Origin: Grifola frondosa | Taxonomy: Eukaryota > Basidiomycota > Agaricomycetes > Polyporales > Grifolaceae | Assembly: GCA_001683735.1 (NCBI GenBank) | Contig: LUGG01000002.1 | Span: forward strand, 2,604,001 to 2,668,000 | Length of the DNA stretch: 64,000 bases | Reading direction: 5' to 3' | In this document: positions 47,686 to 58,773 of the stretch, piece after piece | How positions within the stretch are numbered: the first letter of the stretch is position 1 | Layout of the letters: every line of letters begins with the position of its first letter | Made by a program: the position numbers and the translations under genes | Notes under the pieces: generated by a model | Told to the model about the DNA's origin: nothing | Seen by the model: the letters and a program-made list of their open reading frames with translations, nothing else | Database searches by the model: none

Positions 47686-48797
47686 CTCTTAATATCGTTA
47701 TATTTGTAGTTGGGAGGTGAATTCATTAGTGTTGAGTGTAGTGGTGGTCGATGTCAAGAGCGGATTCCGAAAATGTTCAATAGGAGGTGGCAGAAGTCAA
47801 CCTCCTTCCTTCCGCCATCCGATATCTGAACACGAAAATCGAAAACAACACTACACCCACACCTAAGTCCATGGGCATGATGCCTGATGCCTTGCTGCTC
47901 GAACATGAGGCTCGGATTCGAAGTCCTCGGCGCCTCTCTGAATTCAGACTTCTGCGCGCCTGCCGCAAACTTCTAGTACTAGCTTCTATCAAGATCAGTG
48001 GCAAACATAGAATCTCTCAGCCCCTTTGAAATCTGGAGGCAGAATTCGAACACCAAGGAACACATACAGTACATGCTCAACAGCGAATGCACAAGGACTC
48101 TATCCGGTCTCCGCTTGCTGCCATGCATTCAAAGCGTCTCCGCACCCTGTACTTCAATTTGAATAATCAGGATATCTAGTGCGTATCCGCATCGATGGCA
48201 GCATTAAAAAATTGATGTGTGGAATCACAGGAGAAAATGATCCAAAGTGCACTAGGTTAGGTTGTGGATGCACATCCGCCGTACTACTTCTCAATCCGTG
48301 GTTTTACTTCAAGCCTTACAGCAAGTTCACAACTACAAAAAGTGATTGGACATCCTCATCAATCTCAAGCCCAGCAACACTGGCGTTGAGATATACCTCG
48401 CCTACTACCAGAATGGGGGGCGCGGAAACATGCTATGAGAACACCGCGACGAGTACGAAAAGATGAATGGTAAGGGCAGGATGTTTAAGGTTATACGAGG
48501 AGGGTAAAGCTTTCTGTGCCAACATTACCATTGCCTGAGCACATCAAGTGACCACGCCGATGGACACCCATCGTAGTGTGTGATGTGGATCAATCTTTCG
48601 AATTATTGTACCTGCCTTGAAAATGTGTCCACATGGTGACTTTCAATTGCTGCCCAAGGAAAACCTAGTCGATTTCCAAGTTAGAGAAGCTCAAACCCAT
48701 ACCTTCGCATTTGCACAAGATATATAGTCCGTGCGTTTCACTCCTTCAACCTTGGCGGTACCACGAACGTAACATCTATTTGTATGCAGGGAACGAT
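47686..48797. other. No confident gene
   Basis: Plus-strand fragments such as the 80-codon ORF at 47787-48029 and short strings around 48,060-48,470 (EAEFEHQGTHTVHAQQRMHK; EIYLAYYQNGGRG) look like decayed coding sequence in shifting frames. No family was recognised. Confidence 0.4.
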
Positions 48798-50349
48798 CTA
48801 TATTTTCTTTAGCAGCTCCCCCAATTTCTGTAGCACGACGCTGTTTTCCTCCTCGCTCCCAATAGTGATGCGCAAACACCCTGTGCACCCCGGTTCGTTG
48901 CCTCGGAAGCGTACCACCACGCCCTCTTCCTCGCCATCATCTTATATACTTGGTGTGCGCGTACATTGTCTGCACGTCCGCCGCTGCCTGCATTCTTCTC
49001 CAGCACGGGCACCAGGACGAAATTCGCGTCATTTCCGCCTATTGCGGCCCCAAGCCCCAGTGGTGCGAGCTCCGCGAGGCCGGCGAGTAGGGCGGTGCGC
49101 GCGGTGACCAGCCTGATGACTTTCGCGGACATGGAGGCGAGAGCGGAGGGTGAGAGCGCGGAGAGTGCGAGTGATGCAGTGGGCGTGGAGATGTTGTAGG
49201 GGGCTTTGGTGTTCATGAGGATTTGAATCAGGGTGGGTGAGCGAATGCGATTCCTAACCTGATAATATGCAAAGAATAAGTGATGAATTCAGCGTAACAG
49301 CGGCAAGACAGTGCTGCATATTGTCTACATTTATTGAAGTATCACGAACAGCATGTAGATAGAAAACATTTAATTTCCAATCGATGCACGAAACTTATAA
49401 GGGAATGCACCACGTTATCTCACGCATCAAACAATATTTGCATGCCGCCACCACTGGAAAACATAAGAGAGGAATAAGAATACTCACCGTATGGCTGCGA
49501 GGCCAAAGCTTTTGCTCAGAGTTTGTGTGACACAGATGTTCGCGTATTCTTTGATAAGAGATACCGCACTTGCATCTTCTCCAGCGAAATCAATGTACGC
49601 TTCATCAACCACCACGATGCCCTTGAATTTCTCATATTCGAGAAGGGTACGTATGGAAGAGAGCGAGATTAGCGTTCCGGTTGGATTTCCGGGCGAGCAG
49701 AGGAAAATAAGCTTGATAGACGGGTCCGCATCCACAGCTTTCTTTACCTGCACGCATATGAAATGTGAGTACGTCCACAGACACAACTCACGCTCAGCGC
49801 TCACACCTCCTCTATCTTCAAAGAGAATCTGCCGTGCACTCCTCCCTCTCCAGCATCTCCACTGAGCTCCAATGGGCACTTAACAACTCCCACGTCGTTC
49901 ACCTGCGCGCATACAGAGTACATGCCGTATGTCGGCGGCGTGACGAGAATCTTCTCAGATCCGGGGGCCACACACACTCGCATGAGCAGGTCGATGACCT
50001 CGTCAGAGCCAACGCCAAGGAAAACGTACTCGGGGCCAGGGAGTCCGCGTAATGAGGCAAGTCGCGTCTTGATGGGATCGTGCGTTGGTGAAGGGTAGCG
50101 GTGCAAGTCGAGGGAGAGTGTCGCGTGGAGCCCGGACTCAAGTTGTTCATCTAGTTTTGCATCTGACGGCAAGGGAATCGAATGTCCGAGCGCGTTTTCG
50201 TTCGCGTCGAGGAGGATACCCTCCGAATAGTCGTCGCGAGCACATCGGTAAGGATGTAAGGAGAGAATGTTAGGACGGATCACCCGCTCAATATCAAAAT
50301 GAGTCGGTTTTGTCGGATATAATGACGAGGGGAGACCGAGGATAGTCAT
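48798..50349 (-). CDS. HIS5: Histidinol-phosphate aminotransferase, frame-disrupted
   Basis: A PLP enzyme that converts imidazole-acetol phosphate to histidinol phosphate in histidine synthesis. The start is MTILGLPSSLYPTKPTHFDI. Family motifs: ILLDANENALG, HRYPSPTHDPIKTRLASLRG, VFLGVGSDEVIDLLMR (SDE motif), FLCSPGNPTG, VVVDEAYIDFAGEDASA and TQTLSKSFGLAAIR, which holds the PLP lysine. The C-terminal part is NTKAPYNISTPTASLALSAL, then GVVVRFRGNEPGCTGCLRIT with IGSEEENSV, ending LGELLKKI. Introns after KIEE and AAIR (about 225 nt). One base is missing in the CCC run at about 49,231 (PPL) and one at about 48,932 (MMA-EEE). Either base restores the family frame. Divergent from the RRM gene with 266 bp between starts. 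Confidence 0.9.
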
Positions 50350-50615
50350 GGTGGTGGGGGAAAGAAGTAAAGTATAGGTGTGGACGGAGAAAAGCAATCT
50401 TAATGACTCGCATTTCTCTTGAGATCCCCGATCCACAGCAGATAAGATAAGATTTTGATCGACTGCCCATAACTGCTTATCATAAAATTTAAAATAAATA
50501 CCATCATCCTTGAATCCGCTACTTTTCGCCAGGATACCATTACGAAGGCCAATGCGTATGCTGTTGAGTACATCATGTTTTCTGGGTACTAATATAGAGC
50601 AACATTTGCAGAACG
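50350..50615. promoter_or_regulatory. Shared divergent promoter of HIS5 and the RRM-protein gene
   Basis: 266 bp separate the two start codons. A TGACTC motif at about 50,404-50,409 (TGACTCGCAT on the plus strand) is a Gcn4/AP-1-type half site. It would fit amino-acid starvation control of HIS5, but this is inference. Confidence 0.4.
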
Positions 50616-52304
50616 ATGCTTGCAAGTGCACTTCGTGCACATGTTCGTTTCACATTTTCTCGCCGATTAGCGGCGAACGCGAAGGTCTTTCGTACTTGTG
50701 GATTCCAAGACCGAATACGACAGCTTGCCACGCTTGAAGATGCTTCACATAACTTGCTCCGACCACTGCAAAATATGCCCAAGACTCAAGATTCTGTAGC
50801 TGCAGTTGAAGTTCTTCGGCAGCAAGCACTCGATGAATCAGCCGCCACTCTCTTCGTCTACGGTATACCGCCTCAGGCGACGGAGGAGTCGTTGAAGGAG
50901 GTTTTTGGGGACCAGGTAGTGCAAGTTCGAATGAGTGCGTACCACACTTTGGTGCACACATGGTTGGAGCTTACAGTTCGTAGAATTCACGCGACGCAAA
51001 CGGAGTCTATCGTATGCCCATATTGTGTTTGCGTCTGTCGAAGACGCATGGGTTGTCCTGGCAAAATCCAAGGTGCAGAAGTTCATGCTTGACCGCGCGC
51101 GACTCAGGGTAGAACCCGTCACCGCCATGCGACGTGTGGAACGGGATCAGCTCTTTGGTTCGCCAATGCCTCCCAGTCGCACACTGTTCATAGGAAATCT
51201 ACCATATGATGTGGGATTTGTCGACATACGTGGATTGTTTAGTAGTATCTGTGATATTGATGCTGTCCGGATTGGTGAGCGTTGCGCACTTTTCCGGCGC
51301 GCTCAACTTACCCCCTTGCGTAGCGGTCAACTCCAGAAACAGGCCTGCAGGATACGGTTACGCCGACTTTAACAGCGTGGACGATGCGATGCGTATTTTG
51401 CGGCATCATGAACAAGTGCCATTTCACATATCTCTTCGATACCTTAAACTTGGCTACGCCCTCCCTCCCCAGCCTTCCTGTAGTAACACAATCTTCGCTG
51501 GCTATTTCACCGCATACCGAACAGAACTTGAGATACTCGAGATGTTTTCTATATTCGGGCCTATACAGTCCGTAAGGATAGGTGAGTATGACAGTCTTTC
51601 CACGATCATCGATGACATCTGACTCGACATCATAGCGCGCTACGAGGGCAAAGCGCAGGTAAATTCTGCTGCGCACATAGACTTCGTTGAACCTCAATGC
51701 GCACGGCGCGCCGTGGAGCACTTCGAGAACAACCCAATGGTTGAGGAAAACGGTGCACAGATTCGGATCAACTTTGCCAGACCGCAAAGTCATCCAGGAG
51801 GTCGACCGTATTCTAAACTTATCTTGTCCCCTTTCCAAGGTGATGGAGGACTCTTGAGGAGATATTTTGGCAAGCACGCGGCGAAGATCATGTCTGTTGG
51901 TTTCTGTACGTGTTTTCTATGCTTATCGCTCTACATGTATCTCATTCGCTCTCGGGAATGTCTCAACGATAGATAAAGGATCTGAGGGATGTGAACCTTC
52001 CGGAGTGGCCTTCATCAATTTTGCGAGCACTGAGGATGCCATCGTCGCGAAAGAGGCGCTTCATGGGGTGGAAGTGGCGCCAGGATACCGCTTGAACCTC
52101 TCATATGCACGCCCGCGTCCGGAAGTGAAGCCCCAGCCCGCAACGCCGGAAGAGGCGGAAAAAGACCGAATCGCTCGACATTGGTGGTTGCGGAAAGATT
52201 TCGAGCCGCAGTCAGAATATTACGGCTCGCAGGGCTCTCAGCTGAAGCAAAAGCAAGAGTCTAATTGGGGCCTTCTCTACTCTCCAAATCGGCCCAGATT
52301 GTAG
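50616..52304 (+). CDS. Multi-RRM RNA-binding protein with a mitochondrial-type N-terminus
   Basis: The N-terminus (MLASALRAHVRFTFSRRLAA, then AKVFRTCGFQDRIRQLATL) is Arg-rich, amphipathic and free of acids, as in mitochondrial presequences. Four RRM-like domains follow. 1: ATLFVYGIPPQATEESLKEV. 2: RTLFIGNLPYDVGFVDIRGL with RNP1 AGYGYADF. 3: NTIFAGYFTAYRTELEILEM, then VNSAAHIDFVEPQCARRAVE. 4: SKLILSPFQGDGGLLRRYFG, then SGVAFINFASTEDAIVAKEA. The C-tail contains HWWLRKDFEPQSEYYGSQ and ends SPNRPRL. Introns near 51,273-51,330, 51,581-51,636 and 51,906-51,972 are clean. The first junction (50,930-50,983) needs an unusual donor or a one-base correction. Role: probably mitochondrial RNA processing or stability, by inference. 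Confidence 0.75.
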
Positions 52305-52438
52305 GCTCCGGACACGTTACTGGCGATAACCAGCCCCCAAGGAGCCTCTAGCTTCCGGTCTGGAATAGCATACACCCTGGTCTTGGCAGTAATGGGATGC
52401 GACAACTTACACTTCGCTCTTTATTATATGACTTCTGG

Positions 52439-53805
52439 TTATGCTACAACCCTCCATACTTTTACAAGCCCGTCATCCCCGCTGTTGCAAACATATCCTC
52501 GAACCCTTTCCTCGGACACCATACAATGCTGTTCACATCGAAAACGTCGTGTGCTGAGGGCAGACGTGCAACCAGTTTGTGGGATAGTGCACTCTTGCCG
52601 CCTTCCTGGGCCGCGGGCGATGCCTATAGCACTATTAGAGATACAGGCGTGACACAACGTCGTGAGACGTACACTCATTTCCCATATGAGAATCATCCCA
52701 TCTCCGCCCGTGCTCGCCAGCCAACCGAGATTGCCATTTCCACCGTCATCTCCGGGCAACTTCTTACCGCAGCCCCAGCTGATCGAGTATACGCATCGGT
52801 CATGCCCCTCCAGCACCTTCACACATTCCCATTTGTGCTTCTGCACACGCTCCCATACGCGAATGGTCTGGTCGTCGGAGCCGGATGCCAGGAAGCGGCC
52901 GTCGGGAGAGAACGCGAGGCACCATACTGTCGAGGTGTGCCCAGTTAGTGTCGTAAAGCAATACCAGTCTTCGGTCGGATCGTCTATATAAAGCTTTATG
53001 GTGTCATCATACGAGGCAGAGGCGAGGATCTACACTGGGTGGTGAGGTGAGATCGGTGAGTACGAAGAGGGGCACACCAGGGAGGGCGAATGAAGAGTGG
53101 CATAGGACTGACCTCCTCGCTAGGGTGCCATGCGACGCATTTGACGTCCTGGGTGTGCTCCATGAGCACACCCATGCACTCAAAGTCTGAGTCAGGATGG
53201 ACTAGGGGCGTTCAATGACTTGAGATTGTGCACGCCATACATAGCACGGACACACGCACCCTCCCACACCCACACCGTTTTGTCTCTGCTACAGCTTGCC
53301 AGCAGGTTTCCGGACGCCGAGTACGCGACGCTCTTGCACTCAGTTTCATGCCCTTCCAATAGGCTCATGCACTCCCACTCGCCGCTCCCTTCCTCTGCCC
53401 TCTCGTCGTCATCCTGTCCGTAGTCCTCTTCCTGAGCCCATATCCCGATGTTTGAGTCAAAGGATGCAGTCGCGAGCGTCTTTCCTGACGGAGACCACGC
53501 GATGGCGCGGACGGTTTTTGCGTGTCCGGTGGGGATTGTAGTTGCATGCGTGAATCTCACGCGAGGAGGACGCCCTTCTTCGCCGCTTTGATCGGCAGCG
53601 AGGTGGTAGTTGTACAACCGCACCGTCTTGTCAGCTGAACAGGAAGCGAGAATGGGTCTGATAGGATTCCATGCGACATGCCAGGCGCGATCGTCGTGTC
53701 CTCCAGCGTTCCATGAATGAGTGCGCACAGCAGATTCAGGAAGAAGATACCTTGCAGTTCGGCGATAAGCTCGATACGAGCCGGAAGATCCTGTTCCATG
53801 TTCAT
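52439..53805 (-). CDS. CIA1: Cytosolic Fe-S assembly WD40 protein Cia1
   Basis: A seven-bladed WD40 protein of the CIA targeting complex that hands Fe-S clusters to nuclear and cytosolic apoproteins. The start is MNMEQDLPARIELIAELQG. Repeats in order: HDDRAWHVAWNPIRPILASC; GHAKTVRAIAWSPSGKTLAT; GHETECKSVAYSASGNLLAS; EHTQDVKCVAWHPSEE; LTGHTSTVWCLAFSPDGRFL; LEGHDRCVYSISWG with STGGDGMILIWEM; and a last blade HDVFDVNSIVWCP ending DDGLVKVWRVVA. One G is missing in a run (C run at 52477-52480 on the plus strand) just before GDDGLVKVWRVVA; restoring it gives the normal end. The start codon at 53803-53805 is abutted by a transposable element: the element's target repeat begins with the A of the ATG. 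Confidence 0.92.
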
Positions 53806-53818
53806 GAGGGACTTTGCA

Positions 53819-54036
53819 GCCTCCAATCCAGGCGTGGGGTGCGGTCAGCCACATTCCAGCCACGATACAAATAAGACATAATAGACCAAACACAACCATA
53901 CCAAACCTTAATACGAGCTGACCGCACCCCGACGCCTGGCACAACTTGTGGTGGCACAAAATTTGGTCGTATTTGTTCAGCGGATGAGAGAGTCGGAGCG
54001 CCGCATAGAGTACTAGCGCCAGAGTGTAGCGCGGCC
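53819..54036 (+). repeat. Left inverted repeat of the MULE-like element
   Basis: It begins GCCTCCAATCCAGGCG. It contains an inner inverted repeat whose arms start CCAGGCGTGGGGTGCGGTCA (53828-) and end GCACCCCGACGCCTGG (-53939), itself shaped like a 112-bp MITE. Confidence 0.82.
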
Positions 54037-54423
54037 GCATACAGGCTTGTAGATTACCTGGAGAAGATAACACGAGAGATACATGTGTTTCGGTAGCTAC
54101 AGTTATGTCTAAGTTGTAGAGTTGCTGTGAATATGACCAGCATGACCGAACAATCACTCCATTTCATTGAACTTAGCCGGTCGGAGCAGTAGTGAAAACA
54201 TTTTTCTTTTGTAACTGCAATTGGGCTGACTTCAGCTGAAAATTGCAAGGCCGGTAGGAAAATCCAAGCTTTTCCTCTACAATATCTCCTATTTCTTTGA
54301 GAGTAGGTACTGTATACCGGAGCGCAGACATCGGAGAAGTTCACAATAAGGCAAGTGAGGCCCGATGATAGTCTCGAAACCAGACGGTATACATAAGAAC
54401 TGCGCTAGGGAGAGTGGCTTAGT

Positions 54424-54617
54424 ATGCTACGCTCTGGCGCTCCGACTCTCATCCGCTGAACAAATACGACCAAATTTTGTGCCACCACAAGTTGTGCCAG
54501 GCGTCGGGGTGCGGTCAGCTCGTATTAAGGTTTGGTATGGTTGTGTTTGGTCTATTATGTCTTATTTGTATCGTGGCTGGAATGTGGCTGACCGCACCCC
54601 ACGCCTGGATTGGAGGC
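54424..54617 (-). repeat. Right inverted repeat of the MULE-like element
   Basis: It is the reverse complement of the left arm and ends CGCCTGGATTGGAGGC. It carries the mirrored inner inverted repeat. Confidence 0.82.
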
Positions 54618-54629
54618 TGAGGGACTTTG

Positions 54630-54924
54630 GTGAGGAAACGAAAGCAAAACAAGATCCTCGCTGCTATGTGCAGCACATGACTTTAGCGCCGAGAGTGTCG
54701 ACGGACAAGCACACTCCGCCTCCTCCTCCTCCGCATTTTCAAGTACTGAATCGTTGAACACCAGCGACGCGTTCGGATAACTAATCTTTATCTCGTTGAT
54801 CAAGTCGGGATCGGTCCTGATACGCGCAAGATGGTGTTCTCTTGCCGGCCTGATTCCTAATGGCCTTGCGCGTCGGTGCGGCGGCGCGGCAGAGCTGTAG
54901 CATGGATATGTATCCCTGCTCCAG
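54630..54924. other. Intergenic/promoter region between CIA1 and the NAD(P)-binding gene
   Basis: Original CIA1 upstream sequence, now displaced by the MULE-like element, plus the promoter of the plus-strand gene. An 82-codon minus-strand ORF here looks fortuitous. Confidence 0.45.
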
Positions 54925-54932
54925 TATAAAAG
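54925..54932 (+). promoter_or_regulatory. TATA box of the NAD(P)-binding protein gene
   Basis: TATAAAAG lies 48 bp upstream of the ATG at 54980. The short leader is consistent with a TATA-directed start. Confidence 0.55.
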
Positions 54933-54979
54933 AGCATCAAAAATTCGATACCACCCTATAAACCTCTTGTGAATCTACA

Positions 54980-55872
54980 ATGAAGCTCATCTTAACTGGT
55001 GTAACAGGCGTGGGTACGTACCAAACCTTTTCACCTCCGTAAATTACTGACATATGCATCCCGCCCACGCAGGGGGACTTGCTATCTACCGCGCAGCCCT
55101 CGCGGACCCTACAATCACCAATATCACCCTGCTTTCCCGCCGCACGATCCCAGACTGGGCGCAGCTCCCGCCAAACGCCGCGACGAAAACGAGCCTTATC
55201 CTCCACAGAGACTTTCTCGCCTACCCGCCAGACCTCGCGCGACAGCTCGCCGAGCATGACGCGTGCATCTGGGCGCTCGGAAAGAGCGCCATCGGCATGA
55301 ATGAGAAAGACTATACTACGCTCACGTATGAGTACCCCACGGCGTTCGTGCGCGCTCTCCGGGACGCAGGCGTCGGCGAGCGCCGCACGGCGGGCGACCC
55401 GTTTCGCTTCGTATATTTGAGCGGGGAGCAGGCGGACACGACGGGACAGGCCCGACAGATGTGGGCGCGCGTCAAGGTACATATTGAGGCCCTCCGGCGC
55501 CGGCGCGGCTGACAGTCGCGCATATCTCTACAGGGTCGGGCTGAGAACGAACTCACGGGGCTGTGCGACGCCGCAACGAACATGAAGGCGCATATATACC
55601 GCCCGGGGTATTTCGCCCCCCTTCCGGAAGACCGCAAATATCAGCGTTCGTGGTCCATCGGCATGCTTGACCGCGTGATGACGCCGCTTATGTCTACACT
55701 CACCCCCTCGCTTGTCTCTCCGATCCAGGACCTCGCTCGGTTCGTCGTGGAGGTCGCCAAGGGTCGGTGGCCCGAAAAGACGCTTTTTCGTAATGCTGAT
55801 ATGCTGAAATTGATCAAAGAGGTGCCGAAAGAGCCTACAAGTTCTGTACCTGCGGCGCGCGAAGACTTGTGA
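54980..55872 (+). CDS. Rossmann-fold NAD(P)-binding protein (atypical SDR/epimerase-like)
   Basis: The N-terminal MKLILTGVTGVG, spliced to GGLAIYRAALADP, gives the glycine-rich TGxTGxxG dinucleotide loop of atypical short-chain dehydrogenases. Downstream: ITLLSRRTIPDW (end of beta-2), DACIWALGKSAIG, FRFVYLSGEQAD and a C-terminal AHIYRPGYFAPLPEDRKYQR with PIQDLARFVVEVAKGRW. These resemble small fungal nucleoside-diphosphate-sugar-epimerase-like proteins of unknown substrate. Introns at about 55,013-55,072 and 55,476-55,534; frame intact. It converges on the chitinase gene, 191 bp away. Confidence 0.78.
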
Positions 55873-56063
55873 TTTATGTACGATATATTAATCATTTCAA
55901 TTCGGGGCATACATAAACGGACACCCAAATGATTGACCAGCAATCCCTATGATTACAGCGCATTAATGATAGTAATTATGCATCGAGCACAAATAACGAT
56001 ACAACAATGAATGACTGCAATACACGATAGCAAGAGGAGCTAGTGATACACCTGTGTTAGCTC

Positions 56064-57677
56064 TTAGAGACCCATACCGCTCCTAATTGCGTCAAGCAAT
56101 ATGTCGTTGGAGTCACTGGCGGTTTCCCACATGGCAAAACCAAGCAGGCCAGCCTGTTTGATGTAATTTCCCTTCACACCTGCAAGATAACTAGTTAGCG
56201 TACACTCAACAGCGGTTTGACATCGAAAGACTCACCGAAGGACTGCGCATTGTCATAGGATATGTAGACCTGAGTTTTCGGGTCATAGATAAACGGCTAC
56301 GAACCATTGGTGAGTTCACGCACATATCACTACGGAGAATGACCGCTCACCGTCTGGCTGCACTCGTCGTATGTGTAATCATACCCGGTATTGACCGTGC
56401 CGTTAGATGTCAAGACGTTACCGTTGATAAGCCCGTTAAAGTTCCAGATACCCGAGAACCCTCCGGGAACGAGGACCCCGCACTCGGTGGTGCTAGCGGC
56501 GTCAGTGTCCGAACTGTCACCCTGCGGCACAGTCTTGCTGAAGGTGGGGAAAAGCGCGAGCGTCTTGCCGTCGGGCAGGGCTTCGCTCGTCGAGACGGAG
56601 TAGCTGTGACCATATGAGGCGACTCCGAGCGCGATCTGGCTGGCGGGGAAGCCTGCCGCCGTCCAGGCCTTGACCGCGGAGACGGCAGAGCCCTGCTGGT
56701 CGGCACTAGGGGCGCAAGTGTCGTTGAGAGGGGAGTTCGGGCCGGCGGTAGACGTCCAGAGGCCGAAGACGTCGTAGTTCATGATCTCGATGTAATCCAG
56801 GACCTTGGCGAAGCCTGAGACGTCAGTCAAGGGGTACCGTTGGCGTCTGAGAAGGGTGCGATGGAGACCGCGGCGGAGAGCGTGAGGTTCTTCGCCGCAG
56901 AGTTCGCACGGAGCTCCTGGAGGAAAGAGAGATAGTTTGCGCTGTCACTGCTGGAGATGATATTGCAGGGCGCCCCTGCCCTGTTCGGATACTCCCAGCT
57001 GTGAAGCGAAGAAGTTAAGAATGCAACGCAAAAGATATAAAGAAAAAAGTACTTACTCGAAATCAAGACCGTCGAGGTTGTACTTGGTGACAAGACCGAG
57101 GACGGTATTGACAAAATTCGTGCGATTCTCAGCCGAGCCGAAGTTCGTCGAGAAGTACTGAGACCCAGTCCAACCGCCGATGGTGACCATGGCCTTGGTG
57201 TTCTGCGGATGCCCCCAGGATAAGAAATGGAACCTTCGCCTGCATAGATGCGACACTCACATGCTGATGAGCCGCTTGGACAAACGACGCCACATCGGCC
57301 TCGTTAGAGTCGGCGAGCGACACATTGCCGTCGGATGTGGTGACGCTGAACTTCGGTCAGCTCGCTGCATCATGAGTATAGAACAAAGGTGCTTACGCGA
57401 AGCAATACTTGACCGCACTGTACTTATCCCAGCTGATACTGCTTATAGTGTTGGTTTCCCAGCCAGCATACCAAGAGGTGGCAATCAGGTTGCTGCCACC
57501 GGACGTAGAGGATGAAGACGAGACCGCTTGGCTCCCCGAAGCAGTGGGCGAAGGCGTAGTGGACGAACCAGTGGGCGAGGACACAGAAGTACTTTGTGAT
57601 CTCACACTGCACATGGGCACAGCCCATACAGGGACGAGAGGCAGAGCAGCCAGCAAGGTAAGAGACAAGAAAAGCAT
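56064..57677 (-). CDS. Secreted GH18 chitinase, with one frame disruption
   Basis: Hydrolyses chitin in the wall or environment. The signal peptide is MLFLSLTLLAALPLVPVWA. A Ser/Thr-rich linker (SVSSPTGSSTTPSPTASGSQ) leads into the GH18 barrel: NLIATSWYAGWETNTISSIS; TKAMVTIGGWTGSQYFSTNF; catalytic NLDGLDFE-WEYPNRAGAP (DxxDxE present); YIEIMNYDVFGLWTSTAGPN; IALGVASYGHSY; and the last strand GLLGFAMWETASDSNDILLD. It ends RSGMGL. Introns split LDFE/WEYP and several loops. In the run at 56831-56834 (C on the coding strand) one base appears lost: GTP is followed by TGA where GTPLTDVSGF is expected. No carbohydrate-binding module seen. Confidence 0.9.
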
Positions 57678-58773
57678 CTTTGAAAGAATGGCAAAGACGA
57701 GCGAAAGCGTAAAGGAAAGCGAGGGAGGGGAGGAAGTTAAGCTGACGATAACGAGGCTTTTGTAGGCCGGGGGAAAAGAAAATTGCTTCTCTATACAATG
57801 CCAGCCACCTTCCGCCCCGAATTGTCGGGCCAAGTTCCGGGACAAACTCGGAGGACAAACACAAACAACCCCGCAAAAAAGAACAATGGAAATAAGTTGA
57901 AGCACAAAAAAGCATTGCCCGAGCACAAAAAACACGTTGACGTCGCGTATTTGGTATTCAATTTAGCTTTGAAGACCGGGAAAAACTGTCTAGACCACAG
58001 TCATATCTCAAATTTGCTGAAAGCTCGTGTCAATTCGAATTTGTGGACATGCGGACCACACGTTTGTTCGGAGAGCCTGTCCAGCAGTTCCGTCGAGGAT
58101 TCAGAACAGGCATTAGTTATCGAGGCGATAAGCCAGGTTTGATGAGCTTTGGAGGCAAGGACAAGACGTGGCATAAGAGTCGCAAAGCTGTGGCAGGCAA
58201 AAAGCATCATCCATATTGCCCAAAAAAGGAAACCCGCCCGTCGTGCACCGTGACAAACTTCTTGTCGAAAAATCATGAGTCTAAAGCTTCGTGTCCTCGC
58301 CTTCATGCATCCACGCTCTTGAGAGTTCAACATACTGACATTTAATCTACAAGTCTCAGTCTGACCCGGCAAGCATGGGACACTTGCGCACCACAGTATT
58401 GGACGCGAGGCAAACGTTTGCTTTCAATCACGTTAGACGTCTTCCATGCCATACTCTGGATGCCTCTCTGCAGTGATGTGCAGGTACCCACCATAATGTC
58501 CGCCCAAATATTGTCGACGAAGTCCTTCACTGCCATTGTGCGCCTGATGATTATATGAATGGCTTCAATAAATTCAAAACTATAGGCATGTCGGCGGACA
58601 TACCAAAATAGAGTTCTGACGCGCAATACATTCTCCCGAACAAGGGTCAAGGTGGTCGATCTTGGAAGTCATAAATGTTTGTGCGGTACGTGCACGCAAA
58701 CTCTCAGGATAAAATAAACCAGCATAATAATTCACGAGGTGCGTCATATTTCCCGAACTAAGTATCAGACTCC
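57678..58773. other. Intergenic region
   Basis: Chitinase promoter and the 3' flank of the aldo-keto reductase. ORFs of 100-123 codons on both strands (58001-58650) show no recognisable domain and overlap each other, so none is called. Confidence 0.5.

Larger units (their letters stand above)
53817..54617. mobile_element. MULE-like non-autonomous element inserted at the CIA1 start codon
   Basis: Two nearly identical inverted arms of about 200 bp (53819-54036 and 54424-54617) flank a non-coding core. The direct repeat TGAGGGACTTTG lies on both sides (53805-53816 and 54618-54629). Long TIRs with a 9-12-bp duplication are typical of Mutator-like elements. The left arm has small extra insertions near its inner end; otherwise the arms match, so the insertion looks young. 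No transposase ORF. Confidence 0.82.

Noticed and set aside
54555..54803. 82-codon minus-strand ORF just upstream of CIA1
   Set aside because: It crosses the right edge of the MULE-like element, so it cannot be an ancestral gene; there is no domain.
57393..57935. 180-codon ORF extending upstream of the chitinase start
   Set aside because: The real start is MLFLSLTLL at 57677 with a good signal peptide; the extra N-terminal part is 5' UTR.
58001..58650. Overlapping 100-123-codon ORFs between the chitinase and the aldo-keto reductase
   Set aside because: They conflict with one another across strands and show no motif, intron pattern or family resemblance.
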